Positions 9,662 to 21,852 of a stretch of DNA of 64,000 bases are shown here, piece after piece (within the stretch, counting starts at the first letter, position 1; each line of letters begins with the position of its first letter). The DNA is from Penicillus capitatus. Taxonomy: Eukaryota; Chlorophyta. Location: contig OZ287694.1 in the NCBI GenBank assembly GCA_965649825.1, forward strand, positions 1,178,001 through 1,242,000, read 5' to 3'. A model generated the notes under the pieces. The model was given only the letters and a program-made list of their open reading frames with translations, did no database searches and was not told where the DNA came from. The position numbers and the translations under genes are program-made.

Positions 9662-11509
9662 CTATCTGGGTGATGCTTCTGGTGTGCTCTCTGCCGAGGA
9701 ATCGAAGCTCCTGGTAACGTGCGGCGAACGTTGCAGCGTCGGATGTGACGGACTCTGGGCCGCGTCTGTTGATGATCTTCCAGATCCCGGCAGCTGCGGA
9801 ATATAAACTTCGAAAGGGGTAGGCTCCAATGTCATGTCACCGTCCTCCACGTAGATCGTCGCTTTCAAGGAATGATGATCGTGTCCCTCGACAATAAGAA
9901 AATTGCGCTTGGGTAGAACCTTCTGCTCACTTGGGTACTTAATCTTAAAGAAACGCACCATCTTCTCACGCGTGCCGCGATTGACACGGTTCGCAGCAAT
10001 ATTGAATCTGTGCATCAAATTGATGGCGACATACGGAGGCGGCGCATTGATGATAGCAGAGGTGATGATCTGTGGCATGAAGTTAGCATCCGATGCCAGA
10101 TCTGGACATTTGGGATGCGAATAGAAGCGACCCAGTGCAGCACAGTGCACATCACCAGATAGGAATGTCACACGAAGTCTGTTCTTGATGGCCAGTTGCT
10201 GAAAATACTCGACCACTTTTCTACGTTCCTCTCGATGACAATCAGAGGTCCAATGATCCACCAAGTCATCTAACAGCTCCGGTTCATCATACTGAAACGA
10301 TACCAGGGACGAGAGGATGTTCGTTTTCACGAGAACGGCATTGATAGCAGCAAGCTTTGTCATTCTGGACATCAGTTCCAGGATCTTCTCCGAAATAGGG
10401 ACTCTGGGATAGAGTATAGGTACGGTGAAATTGACAATGAGATGTCGTACGGTGTTCGGTATTTGATACGCCCTGTCAAAAACGATTTTCCAGCTGTTGT
10501 CTGTTAAGATGCGTTCCTTTGTGCGTTCCGAACGAATATCCACTCCGAGAAGCGCGACGGATGGCCCCACCATTTTGAGAAACGAAAACGATGGCCCGCG
10601 CTCCGACACGCCGCCAAAGAGATCCGAATTCCCTTCTTCATAGCGCTGCAAAGTGGTGTGCTGCTGAAAAAGGAGATAGAATCGACGCGCCACCACAAAG
10701 ATCCCCAAAAAGACGGGAGCATTGAGGAGATCTTCGGGATAGGATCCCCATCCATCAAAGATATCGTGATCATCCCACAGCATCACACTGGGAATCGTCG
10801 CCACCATTTTTCTCAGGCTCGGTGCCAAGAAATGCTCACAGTAATGCACGAAGTAATAGTCGTTGGCCTCGTCTTCGAGATCCGCTTCAAAACCAACCGT
10901 ATGGCGATCGGCGCGATTGGGAATGCTAAGCCACTGATGTATTCTGGGCTGTCGAAAGACGTCGTCGTTATAGAGCTGATCGCCTCCTCCGAAAGCGAGA
11001 TGCAATGCTTGTTCCTCGTGCTTCCGCATCAAGTGGCCGACCAAGGGATGATCATCGTCGATCATGTACTTTGCATCATCGACTTCGTGCGAGAAACCGG
11101 AACAGGAATAGGCTGTCCAATGCCACTCTTGTGTGGCACCAGGTACCGTAAAGCGCCATTTTTCCAGCGATTCGCCTCCGATTTGCAGTTGATAGGTGAT
11201 CTCGCGTTCGTAGTGTGGTAGAGCGAGATCTAGATCGAATCGCCAGAATTGCCACAGTTTGTACTGATCGAGCATATATCCCTCCAGCAAGATCGTTACG
11301 TCTTCCTCATCGATCAGGCGACATTTTGGCGGTGCTCCCTTCATCGCTGCTTCTTGGCAGATATAGAGGACGGACCCTTCCCACTTGGCCTCTCCTCCGT
11401 AAGCAACCGGCGGCGTGTATTGGCCAAATCTCAAAAAGGGACCGTAGGCGATCTGCTGCAGACGGTCGATTGACGCGACGTATGGGGATTTTCCCGTCGT
11501 CGTTGCCAT
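9662..11509 (-). CDS. PhoD-like metallophosphatase family protein
   Basis: Single exon, 615 aa, ATG at 11507-11509 (codons further upstream lack ATG). Motifs of the PhoD-like metallophosphatase family are present: FGGGDQLYND, SVMLWDDHDIFDGWGSYP (metal-binding D and H), RSERTKERIL, and LSGDVHCAALGRF near the C-terminus. An Asp/His-rich core would bind Fe/Ca or two metals for phosphoester hydrolysis. No signal peptide is evident, so it is probably cytosolic, unlike secreted bacterial PhoD. The C-terminal 60 residues are Ser/Pro-rich and likely disordered. Algal and fungal genomes carry cytosolic relatives of unclear substrate. It is one of few intronless genes in the core. Confidence 0.82.
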   Translation of the reverse strand: MATTTGKSPYVASIDRLQQIAYGPFLRFGQYTPPVAYGGEAKWEGSVLYICQEAAMKGAPPKCRLIDEEDVTILLEGYMLDQYKLWQFWRFDLDLALPHYEREITYQLQIGGESLEKWRFTVPGATQEWHWTAYSCSGFSHEVDDAKYMIDDDHPLVGHLMRKHEEQALHLAFGGGDQLYNDDVFRQPRIHQWLSIPNRADRHTVGFEADLEDEANDYYFVHYCEHFLAPSLRKMVATIPSVMLWDDHDIFDGWGSYPEDLLNAPVFLGIFVVARRFYLLFQQHTTLQRYEEGNSDLFGGVSERGPSFSFLKMVGPSVALLGVDIRSERTKERILTDNSWKIVFDRAYQIPNTVRHLIVNFTVPILYPRVPISEKILELMSRMTKLAAINAVLVKTNILSSLVSFQYDEPELLDDLVDHWTSDCHREERRKVVEYFQQLAIKNRLRVTFLSGDVHCAALGRFYSHPKCPDLASDANFMPQIITSAIINAPPPYVAINLMHRFNIAANRVNRGTREKMVRFFKIKYPSEQKVLPKRNFLIVEGHDHHSLKATIYVEDGDMTLEPTPFEVYIPQLPGSGRSSTDAAQSPSHPTLQRSPHVTRSFDSSAESTPEASPR

Positions 11510-11688
11510 TTGAGCGAGCACTGAGCGACGCACTGCGCGGGGAATCGACCGATACGATGACGGTATAGGTGACGCGTTGTTTAGGTAACGGAGAACGAGG
11601 TGCGGCGGGCCTTCTCAACACAATGCGTGATGGGACGTTGACTCAACTGAGGTCGTGGTGACAGCATATACGTCAGATCCACCCACGT

Positions 11689-12798
11689 CTAATCAAAGAG
11701 CGAAAATCCCATGTCCTCGTCTTCCTCTTCCTCCTCCTCTTCTTCGACCTTCTGCGCCTCAGCAGCAGCACCGGACGCATCTCCGCCAGCTGCGGCAACG
11801 GGGGCCGCCACAACGAAAGCTTCGGGATTCTCGAGCATCTCTTTCATCTTGTCTGCCAATGGGAAAGAGTATTCGGTGCCCAAGGCCACCGCCAAGACAT
11901 TCTTGTAGCCATTGAGAACGACATGAGGTAGTGCTGCTTCGGTGGGGAAGCCAATCTGAAGTGACACGGCTGCAACGTTGCCGATACCTGCCATGACTGC
12001 TTCAGCAATATCGTCTTCTTTGATGTCCAGCACTTTGGGATCAAACAGAGAACCTTTGTCATAGACATGGAGAATTTTTAGTCCGTATTCGAAAGGCTTG
12101 ATGCCCAGCTTAGAGAGCAACGTTGCCTCAGAGCCTCCCACTTTCTTACCCTCCTCGATCAGATGCACATCCGCCACGATTTCGATCGTCCCTCGATTGA
12201 TCTTCGTCGCAATGCCGAGAGCCTAAGAGAAAATCGCTTGCATAAAAATGCTGTTGGCAGCAGAAGGAAGACGAAAGCCGAACCTGGAAGAAGGACGTCT
12301 GCGAGGGATCCATTCCTGTGCCCCCTGCCGGGACGATGACATCTTTCGGCGCAACTGCCCCGACACGAGCAGGGGCACCCACTTTGTACTTTCCAATCTC
12401 TTCTTGCAGTTCCGACAGCTCGCGCTTGGTAAAAACGAAGCCAACATTGCCGACCATCTTTTGAATAACGACGCCCCATTCTTCGTTTCCTGTCTGCTCA
12501 CAGTAGAGACGAATCGAGCGTTTCATCATGGTATTCTTCCCCATCAGCACCACACTGTCGGGATACAGACCCTGTTTCCTTCCCTCTCAGTCAGCTGTGT
12601 CTCTGGCGATCGTTTGTTACTTTGCGAATGTCCATGAACTGCTTGGAACCGACGTTGTCGGCATGAACGATGAAGCACTTGTCAAAGTTCTCCAGCAGAG
12701 AATGGAGCTTTGCATGATACTAAAAAACGTTGGCCCAGATCTCGACACGTGGTCGGTCGATGCTCCTATACCTGCTCTTTCTTGGCCCGACGCGCCAT
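11689..12798 (-). CDS. RPLP0: 60S acidic ribosomal protein P0
   Basis: Four exons. Exon 1 is only nine codons ([12 protein letters not shown] at 12796-12798), followed by a roughly 50-nt intron ending TTTTTTAG. Exon 2 begins [20 protein letters not shown] and has NVGSKQ; exon 3 has [14 protein letters not shown]; exon 4 holds the rest. The protein ends with the acidic hinge and the stalk signature [13 protein letters not shown]0 anchors P1/P2 dimers on the large-subunit GTPase stalk. It is divergently transcribed from the RINT1-like gene with 156 bp between start codons, probably sharing a promoter. Confidence 0.95.
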
Positions 12799-12954
12799 CT
12801 ATGGCTTCTTCTGCGATTTTAAGCCGTGAGCAATGGGTCAATGCGATGCAGGAGGCGAATGCAATCGACGTTCAGAAGGCGAATACTCTTTCCGCCGCCT
12901 GCAGTGTTGAAATGATGGTAATGGACTGGGAATGGAAAGAATTGGTTGCGCTCA
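12799..12954. promoter_or_regulatory. Bidirectional promoter, RPLP0 / RINT1-like
   Basis: Only 156 bp separate the two divergent start codons, so core promoters and 5' UTRs of both genes must lie here or overlap the first exons. No clear TATA is seen. Confidence 0.4.
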
Positions 12955-15546
12955 ATGTCCACGAGTGTCTCGTGTCGCGAAGTGAAACCACATCTGCAAT
13001 CCCTTCTAGCCAAGCAGGAACGCACGAGAGAATCCCTGAAATCTGTTCTCCAGTCTCTGTGCACAGAATTGGACCCGGTGGCAGTCTTGGTTTCATCAAC
13101 CAGCAATTCTAAGAGCAGGTGTGGTGGCGAAGGGAATGAATCTGAGGGACGGAGTGGAGAATGGATTGCCAGACCTCTGCTCTCTGCCAAAAAAGCTGAC
13201 CGTTATTATCACTGCCAAAGACTACAGTTCTGACGACTCTGAGAGATCATTCATGAAAGCAGCTGTTCTGCTGTGTGGCGTGTAGTCCGAACGATCAAGG
13301 AACTCCATCTGGCGCTGAAGGATGTGGAGCAAGCCACCCGGGAGACGCAGGAAACAGTGGAAAATGTAAATCCCGTTCTTGATGCGAGGGTTGTGCGCAT
13401 GAGGGAGATGGGGATGTCTTAGAATGATGATGCCAAGTTTGGCAGAGCACTGGAAGTGGCTTGCAATGCACTGGCATCGTGCTCTTCTCTCGAATCGAAG
13501 ATCCGACCGGTGCCAATGGAACTGCAGGACACACGGGTCGAGATATTTGCCGATGATTTGTTGAAGAGACTGCAAGTGATGATCATTTTGTCGATGTTTC
13601 TGTATGATTCTGTGCGTCCAGCAATGCCGAGATGCATTGGAGCAGTCCTGTGACAGAGTCGCCCAAGAGAACCTCAACATCTGTGGCTGGCCGCCATCCT
13701 TTGCCTCGCCATCAGACAATCCACCAACACCCAATTTCTGGGTCGTGCTCGTATCCGAGAGGCACGATGCGTTCTCCAAACTCGAATCGTCTTTGATTAA
13801 ACTCACGATGCTGCAGCAAGCGATGGATGGCAGAACGCTGAACGGCCACGTAAGCCGATCTATGCACACGTATGTTTGTGCAGCCGAGCCTGTCTGCGTT
13901 CAGGTGCTTTGGTTTGTTCAGCGGATCGTGACGCCTCTCGAAGACCGACTGAAGGTGCATTTCGCATCGGATCGTGAGACAGCCGACCTGTCAAAGCCGG
14001 AATGGCTGTTTCAAACGGCCACGAAGATCGTACAGCGCCATTCTCTGGGCATGCCATACTTTCAGGTCTGAACACCCCTTTCTCTTAGCTCCTGCCGAGT
14101 GGCGTAGGGAGTTCTATCGGCATGTGGGTTGGACGGGCTCTTCGATCTCGAGATCGAATTCATGCGATGCGTGCAGATCAGTGTGCAGTCCGTTCTGGCC
14201 CAGTTTCATTTGCCCAAGCTTTTCTCTCTGGGTTCCGGTGCGTTATGGCTCTCCTGGGCCGAGAGCGCCAAGAGATTCGATAAGGAAATCATGGACATGA
14301 TTGGCATCAGCGAGGACGCCGGGGATCTCTGGGAACAGTACTTAGAAACAGGAACCATTTGCGTCTTCTTCAAAGAGAAGGACTGGCTCGTCTCCTGGTG
14401 CAACAGCGAAGTGGAAGATGTCATTCAGCAGATGGATGAGATACTGTTGCGTCCTAACGCATGGGATACCAATACTGTACATGGATCCACGGCCTTTCGT
14501 GAAGAAACGTGGCCACCAGTCTTTGCAGAAGGCGTCTGGGGTGTGCTAATCGCTATCGTACGGAAGTGTGAAGCATTGCCTCGCGACGCCATCGAGCCGT
14601 GGCTGAAGAGAGTCGGCAAGGCGTTTCTCGTGGACTTTGGACGGCGTCTCTCTGCCAATGCTAAACAGACGGAGGCTTTCAAAGAACTCCTACAACCTCA
14701 CCGTGCTGAAAAGGTCGTCGCCAATCACCTCTCTCTTCTCATTGAGAGATCGTCCAGGTGAGCGCTGTTGTGTGTGCAGCGAGTTACTTCATCCACAGCT
14801 TGAGTGAATGGGATGCATTCGAGCTGCAGTCCAAGTTATCTGCTGAGCATATTCGTACACTCTTCAGCAAAGAGATCAGCAGTTTCACGTCGTTTCGCAA
14901 AGAATGGTGTATGAAGATCGCAAAAGAGATCGCTCGGCAGTTTAACAAGGATCTCCATGAATACAAGTCTTGTTCTCTGTGTCGAGGTTTTCTCCATGGT
15001 TGTCTTTCTGAAGGAGCTCGACATCTGCCTTTGCACAGCAGACAGAGACCTCTGAGGTTCAGAATGCGAGTCCAACGTTCGTTCCTGCCGTTGTGCGGCT
15101 CAAGGAAGTGCTGGAGATGTTCTCCACGATGCTCGATGCCATTGCGTTTCGTGAAGTGTGGAGGGCAGTGACCTATGGTCTAGTCCGGTAGTCTTTTGCC
15201 CTTCCTTCCCCGTTCTGAAGATTCGTTCGTGCACAGGATTGTGTTCAATGATGTGATCACCGAGGCAACGTTCTCTTTGGGCGGTGCGCATCAGCTGCAC
15301 TATGATCTCTACGCGTTGATGGATGCTTTCTCTCCCTACACTCAACGACCGCATGCGTATTTCAGGGAACTCCACGAGGCATGCGTGCTGTTAACGTGCC
15401 CCGGCGAGACGGCAGCATATCTCAAAGACGGATTGCAGACGGATCCGGACAATGCTGCATTTGTCGAGTATCTGCGCGCGTGTGGCATTCATGTTCTGCA
15501 ATGCGAGCAGATCAGTTGTATCCTCGACGAACGCCTTAACTACTGA
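12955..15546 (+). CDS. RINT1/TIP20/MAG2-like vesicle tethering factor (DSL1/NRZ complex)
   Basis: Nine or so exons. ATG at 12955 (MSTSVSCREVKPHLQSLLAK) opens a coiled coil. Exon joins recovered by frame: ETVEN|NDDAKF, LLKRLQ|QCRDALE, NGH|VLWFVQRI, PYFQ|GVLSAC, GLVR|IVFNDV. Family signatures: NICGWPPSF, LWFVQRIVTPLEDRLKVHF then KPEWLFQTATKI, a dense helical middle, AFREVWRAV, and the C-terminal GAHQLHYDL...YFRELHEACVLL. Members link NAG/ZW10 and ER SNAREs to tether COPI vesicles from the Golgi at the ER. The first intron (about 13121-13259) is unusually long here, and one junction near 14985-15045 is uncertain. Confidence 0.8.
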
Positions 15547-15729
15547 CCAGAGTGGCACATGTAAAGATGCATAACCCGCGGCTTGTTGACGGTTTTGACT
15601 TCAAGCCTTGTGCATCTCAATTCTGGACGTGTTTCTCGATTTTGACACGTCCACGAGGTCTTATAACCGATTTTTCGCACGTCTTTTAACAAGGCACACG
15701 AACGACGGCATTACAGCGCGAAGACTAGA

Positions 15730-18700
15730 ATGAAGTGGGGTGTGAAGAAATACTGCCCGCTGTTTAGCTGCTGTTCTGCGGATGACGCCGTGCGGCCTGT
15801 CGTTCAGCGCGTCAATCGAAGCATTGGTGCAACAAAACGTCCCCCAAAACAAAAGCAAGGACTTCTAGATCTTCTAAGCTCTTATCAGTTAGCCAAAAAC
15901 GATCCTCATGCCGAGATGGGGTAAGCATCGTCAGACAGCCAACAAGGGATTGTTATGGACGTCAACTGTGCGGCGCAGGGAGTGGGCAATGCCGTGGGCT
16001 GCAAGCGGAACTCTGTTACATCTAGCAAGAATTGCATTCCGGCTTGGGACACGAGTAGAGACTTCAAGCATGGAACTTGTCTGCCTAAATGCGGCCCTCA
16101 TCGTAGCCTACCTCCCAGAAGACACTCCGTATCTTCGAGACTTTCTCGACTGCACGATGCAGTTACTCGTTCGACCGGCGAAACGGAGCCCTCTTGGCGT
16201 GTACCGGCTGCTATTGGTCTTGCTCAGATTTGAGTCACTGCGGAGGGAAGCGAGTGCTTCGGGTTTTGTCGAAAAGCTCCACGACCACTACCACAGAATT
16301 GTTTTTCTTTCGCCTTCGTCAGAACAATCTGTAGAAAACGAAGAGAGCAGCGTTGAGGATAGCGATAACGACGAATCGTCTTTGGAGGAAGAGATCATCG
16401 ATGATCTGTTCGAGGATGAGCCAAGTCTATACCAGCCTCCAGCTATACCTGCCTTCAATCGGCCTGCTTTAGGCGGTGGTGATGGTATTGTTGTTTCCGA
16501 TTCCCAGCCCGTTGGTGTCGTCCCACGGCTGAACTTCGCATGGCTCAAAACTGTGCCTGCTCATGACAGCGCTACGCGGCGCAATGACCGTTCGCTTTCG
16601 ATCGAGAAGTCTGTCCTCCTCTGTGCCCGTCGGCATTCATTGACACGCCCTCGTTTCTGCCTGTTTCAGATCTGTAAGGACGGAAGTCGTAACGACCATC
16701 AGTGATCGGAGCTCCCCGGGAACATCGGAGAGATTCAGAAAGGCCAAATCATGTACAGAACAGAGCACACCGATCGAGGGTCGCTCGTTGCAGAGAATAA
16801 AGAATCTCTTTCGGCCACGGAGAGGAGACGGTGATGATGCCATGAATGGAGTGGGACATGTTCTCCACTGTTTGGGTCTCTCAGAAACGATTTCGCTTCT
16901 TGGGAACTTGAACGATACGTACTTCACCCAAAAATATGACGATGTGCCTTACCCGGTACAGGAATGGCGACTCACGCCGTTTCTCAAAGAAAAGAACCGA
17001 CCGCAAGATCGAGAGGAATTGGCCATGTTGGAAGTGTTCCTCAACGTTGCCTCAGAAAATCAGCACCCACCCGCCGCGTCAATAAGACTGGAGATCATGA
17101 AGAGCGTCGTTTCTGATATCCTGAAGCATATCCATACGGACACTGTCAACCACAAGTACCTCTCTCGAGTCTACAATGCTGAACGTGCAGATGAGAATTG
17201 TTGTTGTTGTTGAGCAGCGTCTTGGAGCATTGTATCGCTGTTTATGTCGAGTATTCGGTGCCTTTGCTTGTAGAAGAGTCCAAACAAGATGCACCTTGCG
17301 CAAGGCTTGTATCGGACACGAATACCCAGGAAGCAGATGACACGTTGCTAGAAATGCTCGTTAAAGAAATCCATAAAATCGCCAGCCTGCGTCGGCCAGG
17401 TGCGTGTCTCTTTCAGTCTATCTCTGTGATCGATGGGCTTTGCAGGCGAGGGCGTTTTTCATAAGCTGAATCTGTTGCTTATGGTTACGGCAGAATACCT
17501 TAGAAAAAGCCCCGTGCCCACAGAAATAGCGAATAACTTGGTCTTCACTCTGAATTCCGCCCAAAAAACCTACATAAAGAGTGCTGGTCACGTTCTCCAA
17601 TGGACTGAAACGCATGTTCAAGCATTTCGTTGTCTTTTATCATTTTATGAATCGATCTTCAAGAAGTGCATGTCAGTAAAGGACAGGATTTTGTTCGAGA
17701 AGCTGGTGATACAGACGATGGATGAGACTTGGAAAGGACTCGTTAGAGGTTTCTGCGATGCCATACTCTTTAGACAACCATTCCCATGGCTCAATCCAAC
17801 AGAACGCGATCAAATCATCGCAGAAATCTTACTGTACTTTACGAGCTTGATGAAAGGATTCGCATGTTTTAATAACACCCAACAAAGTATGCAAGGTACG
17901 TCTCTATCTGTCAACCTCTCTATGATATCTGCATCCCACTGTTCGTTATCCCTAGGTGGGTACCTAGATGACTTTGATTTCCTATTGGTACCCAAATTCG
18001 GTCTGGCAACTGTTATTCTTGACGCATCCGATGTCGCCACACTTGTTCAAGAACAGGTAAGCGCAAAGACCGTCCGTCTCACCGTCTGTGAGTGGGTCGG
18101 GAATGTCTCAAAGGTTTTGAGGTTCATAATGACCAGCTGTTCGCTGACAAGGACGACCTTCATTGCTGACACCGTCATGATTGAATCTTATTTAAAGCTG
18201 ATCATCACACGACTTCTGGAACTCTGGCAGAAGACATCCATTGGCGAAACAGAAAACGCGTCCCTTATGACTCTCTATCTCCAAGTTCGCCTTCCTTCTG
18301 CACACAGCCACGACACGTCTGACGCTTTCTAGGCAATAACTGCTGTAATGAGGTGTTGCTCATGTTCCGGTCTGACTCTTGTCTTGAGTTCGGGGATCGT
18401 GGGACTTCTTGTGAATGAAATCAATATGACGTCACTAGACGAGACTTCTCCTGGTGTCCGAGTTCATCCCTGCTACACTGTTTCCTCGAGGCCGTCCAGT
18501 TCAGGAGACTCGCACAGACAATCGGATGCAGCACCAAGAACAGAACCTGTGGAAGTATTTCAAATGTGCCATTCCCTTTCAGACGTCGAGGGAGAGGAAT
18601 CGCTCGTGCCAACGTTCAACTCCGATCTACCATTTCAAACGCAGGGAGAGGTCTTTGAGGAGCGTCCGTACGTCTCCTCTTCGTCTTCGGGAACCATCGT

Positions 18701-21354
18701 CTTCAATGCGCCACATGTCGATCTTGATGACGACACATTTGGGAACGATCAGCGTCTCTTTTTCGGAGAGAAAACCGTTGATCAAGTTGAGAAGTGAGAT
18801 TTCGATCGACATCCGTATGGACGACGGGATCTGATACCTAACCTGCTGCTGTAGTGAGTTGTTCGGAGATCATTCCATTCAAGCGTCGGTAGAAAGCGAA
18901 GAATACACAGAAGACTCAGAAGACGACGACGACGAATGGCCCAGCGAGTTGTCTGTTCACGGCGACATTGAAGAGGATGGCCGGAGATGGGAGAGGTATC
19001 AAACGCAGAAGAAGTTTCAGAATGGGCATATCTCGTTTGAAGAGATGCAAAACAGACTCGCGGCACTCTCCACGACATCTGCCACCGAAGACGACGATCC
19101 CGAGCCTCTAGCACCCATTCCCTCCTGTACCGTGCCCGTATTGGATTTTGATCGACTTAAGAGCGGACACTCCGAAGGCGCTTCTGCTTTGATTTCGGAG
19201 GCAGCTCCTTCGCACGGTGGCGAATCTCCCTCGGTCGTGCACCCTGCGAATCATTTACTGGAGTCCGGGAAACAACAGATAGAGAGCGCTGTGTCTCCTC
19301 TCGAACTTAGCCCAGTTCATCAGCGTAATGGCTCCATGCTTAGCTGCGGCGCATCTGCAGAACCGACGGGTCGACTGGTTCATGAAGACGACGCCCATCT
19401 GGCTGCTGTAGAATTCTTGATTGAGTTGCTTCTGCTTCTGGATCGATATGACGATCAGTCAACGGTTCGCAGTAGCGATTTGGTTGCTTCGATTTCTTCC
19501 GGATTGTATCACGATCTCAATGGATCCCACTTTTTGCCACTCAAACCTGAGCTGCTCAGACGCATTCAGGACAGAGGTGCAGATGCCCTTCGTATGCTAC
19601 GGTATGTATCGATCTCCCATCCTCTGTCTGACGTCTCTTTCCCCTTAGACTATTTCTGGAGGATTTGTTTGAAGTGGAACAGTACGAGACACTCGACAGA
19701 ATCCACAAAGGAGAAATGGCACACGTCAAGAGATGCGCGCTGAAGAGATCGGGTACGTGCGGTTCACTGCGGATCCCTGCCCGGGAGATGGACAGTGTTG
19801 TGGATGACGTAGGGAAGGATCTTCCGGAGACATGTGTCGTCAAAGTGATCAACCTTCCGCGCGAAATTCTTCGATCGGATGCCTCTATTCTCAGTATCTA
19901 TTCTGAGATCTCCTTGATGGAACGTTTATCCCATGAGTCAGGCTTCTGTCAGATCTATGATTATGGCGTTCGGTCCGACAGCGCATACATCGTCATGCAG
20001 GACTGCAGATGTTCACTTCGAGACTGGGTCGAAAGATTTCCCGTATCCAGTTCTTGGGCCATTCGCTTGATCCTGAAGATTTTTGTCCGAATCGCTAAGA
20101 GTGTCCATCGTTTACATCAGAAAGTCATCGTGCATTTTGACTTGAAGTGCTCAAACATTCTCTTGAAAGGAGGTCCATCGAACGAAGGATTCTGGTTTCC
20201 CAACAATGAGAATCCGGACTTTGATATTCTCCTTGCCGATTTCGGCGTAGCTCGCTGCTACGAAGGACAGGATCAACTCGGAACAGTCCGCAACAGGTGT
20301 GCCATAATAACGTCATTCCTCGTGTTCCGTAACCTCTCGTGTTTGCTGTTAGGGGAACAGAGTACTCAAAAGCGCCCGAGATGTTATTGCTTACGAACAT
20401 GCCGCAGAAGAGTGTTCGTAACTACGATCGTCGTCGGGTGAAAGGGGTGGGTACGTCGAGCGATGTGTGGGCTTTGGGATGTCTGCTCTTCGAGCTGTTG
20501 ACTGGAGAAATGCTGCACTTCGACAGAGATTGGGCACGATTCTATACACGCGTGACCCAAGAGGTCTTGCCTCTATTCGACGACGACAAAGTCAAGTGCG
20601 CCTTGGCTCTTTCTCATGGCCTCTTCGTATGCGCTGTGTGTACACCAGGCTATTGCACTTGAGCTATCGATCTGCGATTTTGGAGTTGTTGCGATTCATA
20701 CTTGTCCGTGATCCTCAGCGGCGTCCGACCGTCGCCGCGATTATTGACAGGGTTGAGCAACTGCTGGACAGCAACGTCCTTCCAAGGTACAGGCCTCCCT
20801 TTACGACGCATCGCCTTTTACAAATACCATCTATGTCGATGCCACGCGCTTTCGAAAGAGTACCGCATACGGAGTGGTTATGTCGGCTTCTTTCGGGCGA
20901 CCTGCATTTTACACTTTACTTGACAAAACTGCGACTCTCAGTGACCATCCTCGATGGAAACTTACATTCACCACAGTTTCTTCAGTTTATGGAGTTTATG
21001 AATGCTTCACTGCTTTCTGGAATCCTGTACATAGAAAATACGCCCCCAAACCAGAAGAGCAACTTTGCCAGGGGCTTTGTTTCAAGAATCAAGGGATTCT
21101 GTTCTCGTCGGCAAACAGAGATCCTTTTCGTTCCGTTGATTTTTTCAGGAAGACGCGCTATCCTGCATGAAATCAAGTGTACCGTGAATCGGTGGTGCCG
21201 ATACAAGAGCCCGGAATGGACGTTGAGCTTGACAACGGCACGACATTCTGCGTTGCCGTTTCTAGATGTCTTGTTGGATATCATCATGACGATAGAAGAC
21301 TGTCCCTGCTTAAAGGCCATTTCAATTCTTAAGGCGCGCGTTAAGGGTGGTTGA
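15730..21354 (+). CDS. Giant multidomain Ser/Thr protein kinase (non-RD)
   Basis: About a dozen exons and over 1600 aa. ATG at 15730 (MKWGVKKYCPLFSCC). The N-terminal 700 residues are helical repeats of unknown type (LLHLARIAFRLG..., LLRFESLRREAS...). Two acidic Ser-rich linkers follow (16340-16420 and 18890-18960). Frame-keeping joins link everything: IEK|SVRTEV, NHN|VLEHC, RPG|EGVFHK, QEQ|VLRFIM, YLQ|AITAVM, VEN|ELFGDH. The kinase domain, from about 19660, has CVVKVINL (lysine), VHFDLKCSNILL (HRD arginine replaced by Phe, catalytic D/K/N kept), LLADFGVARC, YSKAPEM (APE), DVWALGCLLFELL and RDPQRRPT. About 190 further residues of unknown fold end near 21354. It is probably active and independent of RD-type loop phosphorylation. 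No named family matched. Confidence 0.75.
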
Positions 21355-21852
21355 TGACTGAACAACAACAACGACAACTGGTCATTTCATTGCATGCCTA
21401 TCGGAAAGCTAGCGGGTCTGTTAGACACTTTCTTTGAAGTCTGTTGTTTTCTTTGATTTTTGTAAAGCCCTCAAATCCTGTCCCTGTACGAAACTGGCGC
21501 TGAAAATCTCTCCTCTCTCCCCCACCTCCTCTTCTCGAACTTTGCTTATGCATTCATGAGCTAGGTAAACTTAGGATCATACTCAACAAAGACAACGCGC
21601 ATTATGTGTCGCTCTTTTTTCGTTCGATTCAGTAACACCAGGGGGTTAATGTGTGTGCCGCTATCAATGGTTTTTGGTCTCTTTAGTTTAGGCAGGTGCC
21701 GATGGGCCCATCTGATATTAGCATTCTGTGCAAACGTTCGTCTAAAACCAAGCTACCCAGTGCTGGATCAAAGGGTAACGGTACACGAAGGGGGGTATAT
21801 TTCTGCGTTTCTCTATTCCATGCTTTGCGTTGTTGACAACGATGTTGGGGGA
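21355..21852. other. Convergent intergenic region, kinase / HAP2 3' ends
   Basis: About 500 bp between converging stop codons. No gene supported; presumably 3' UTRs and polyadenylation sites. Confidence 0.4.
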
